NCBI RefSeq assembly: GCF_029227915.1
Contig: NC_079882.1
Span: 2,108,001-2,172,000 of the forward strand
Direction: 5' to 3'
Length of the DNA stretch: 64,000 nt
Source of the DNA: Hydractinia symbiolongicarpus
Taxonomy: Eukaryota > Cnidaria > Hydrozoa > Anthoathecata > Hydractiniidae
Each line of letters starts with the position of its first letter. Position 1 is the stretch's first letter. Positions 62,790 to 64,000 of this stretch are shown here, in pieces. The notes under the pieces were generated by a model. It worked only from the letters and a program-made list of their open reading frames with translations. It did not search any database and was not told where the DNA came from. The position numbers and the translations under genes were made by a program.

Positions 62790-64000
62790 CTGGACACAAA
62801 AGTGTTTAATGGCGGGAAAGTAATAAAGCTATATTTGAATACCCTGTGCTATTTACAAATAGGATTAATTATGGAAATTTATGCAACTTTAGCTACCTAT
62901 TGTAATACAAAAACAACCTGCGAAAATGCGTTTTATATTTGGTGTTTTATCTCTGTGACATAAACTCGTCCTTTTACTTAGCCAGCTGAGCTGAGTATAT
63001 TGAAAGTTGTTCTGCCCAGATTGCGAAAACGGCCTCTGCTTACAACCGGGACAGCCGGATTATGTACGCATGGTCCGATTATGTTTTTTTGCACTGGTTA
63101 TGTTGTGGTGACCGGATTATGAACGCTGATATAATGGCTGGTCAGGCAGGCTGTGACTCATTTTCTTCGAACTTTTGTGAATTAAACATTCTCTGGAAGA
63201 TAGAACACCCCTAAAAATTAGACATGGCGAAAGAAAAAAGTCTCAACGTAATTCTTATTATAAACTACTCTTGTAGTAAATACATTTCAACAAAATATAC
63301 TTTGAAATAACTAAATTTCACGGAACCTAAATTATTCTTTTTGCGGGAATTAAGTTTGGTGAAAAGTTATTAAACTTGCGAATCCCAAAATTTCATTTGA
63401 GAACAACAACAACTTTGCCACGAGGGCTATTTGCTTGTCAGAAGTGATGATGAATGATATGAACTTGGTCGATTATGTGCGTTCTGTAATAAGTGAGAAA
63501 TAATACAAAAATATCCTATATAAGCCGGTCGACCCCGATTACGTTCGTTCTATAAGTCTCGAATAATATTTGACCATTTCGGAGATTATGCGCCATTATG
63601 GATTTTCGAAGCCCGTGGTGCAAGTTGAACTTTGAACCCTATATGCCGTAGTAGAAAACTCTCTTAAAACACACAAAAAGAAACGAGTTTTGTATACACT
63701 CTTAGCGTGTTTAGGTCTTCGTAATGTTTTTTATCTAAGTAACATTTATTTAAGCGTATTGCTTTGATCTATTAATGAATTATAAATAGCAATTAAATAC
63801 ACGTGTAGGACGACTGAGTGTGTTTTATTATTATTTAAGGCTAAAGTGGATATTTATTCAACTTTAAACATATTTTTACGATCGAATTACAGTCAGGGAT
63901 AACCGCAAATTAGGCTATAATAGTCTAATTAGTCTACGATAGCCTATTTAGGCGATTTATCTCTCCTAATTAGGCTATCAACATGGTTTTTGCTGCCTAT
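62790..64000. other. intergenic to window end
   Basis: No gene was recognised. A TTTCACGG/TTGCGGG-type repeat patch lies at about 63315-63400. At the extreme end, AATTAGGCTAT (63908 and 63968) and its inverse ATAGCCTA (63939) form a small palindromic cluster that may be the edge of another element. Confidence 0.35.

Overview
This is a eukaryotic, AT-rich, intron-containing animal genome window, most likely from a cnidarian or a similar early-branching invertebrate. That placement is an inference. It rests on metazoan gene families (USP14, RHAMM/HMMR, LRRC51, SLC22, class A GPCR, ChaC), short introns with GT-AG boundaries, and a dense load of small inverted-repeat transposons. No bacterial operons, CRISPR arrays or rRNA genes are visible.

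Layout. Positions 781-14313 (+) hold a nine-exon papain-like cysteine protease of the 26/29-kDa digestive type. Its first two introns are swollen by transposons. Intron 1 carries a complete-ended ISL2EU-like element (1459-3796, AT target duplication) whose SWIM-YqaJ-PHD gene is broken and whose transposase is reduced to a THAP start next to a strange tRNA-like sequence. Intron 2 carries two opposed pogo/Tigger-type transposase relics and a HIRAN-domain gene relic. Positions 16247-17933 are a 1.7-kb element with about 250-bp terminal inverted repeats and nested internal repeats. A 23-exon RHAMM/HMMR-like coiled-coil gene lies at 20568-29068 (-), head-to-head with a four-exon LRRC51 gene (29774-30741, +).

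Further right are a single-exon class A GPCR (32882-33892, +), a two-exon ChaC glutathione-degrading enzyme (36110-37047, -), a pogo-like MITE (40835-41585), and a 701-residue MYPT/PPP1R27-like ankyrin protein (43697-45802, -). A CCAAC-rich minisatellite follows, interrupted by a MITE with a 5-bp target duplication and ending in telomere-like repeats (48571-49463). A 19-exon USP14 deubiquitinase gene (50810-56750, +) starts directly after a LINE reverse transcriptase relic. A small predicted tail-anchored protein (58995-59222, +) converges on an intronless SLC22 transporter (59411-60937, -).

The genes do not form a pathway. They are independent housekeeping and receptor genes separated by repeat-rich spacers. 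Exon boundaries were deduced by reading splice sites and checking phase by hand. Most exon sets sum to an exact codon number (protease 533, LRRC51 215, ChaC 272, USP14 486 and HMMR-like about 629 residues). Residual errors of a base or two are possible.
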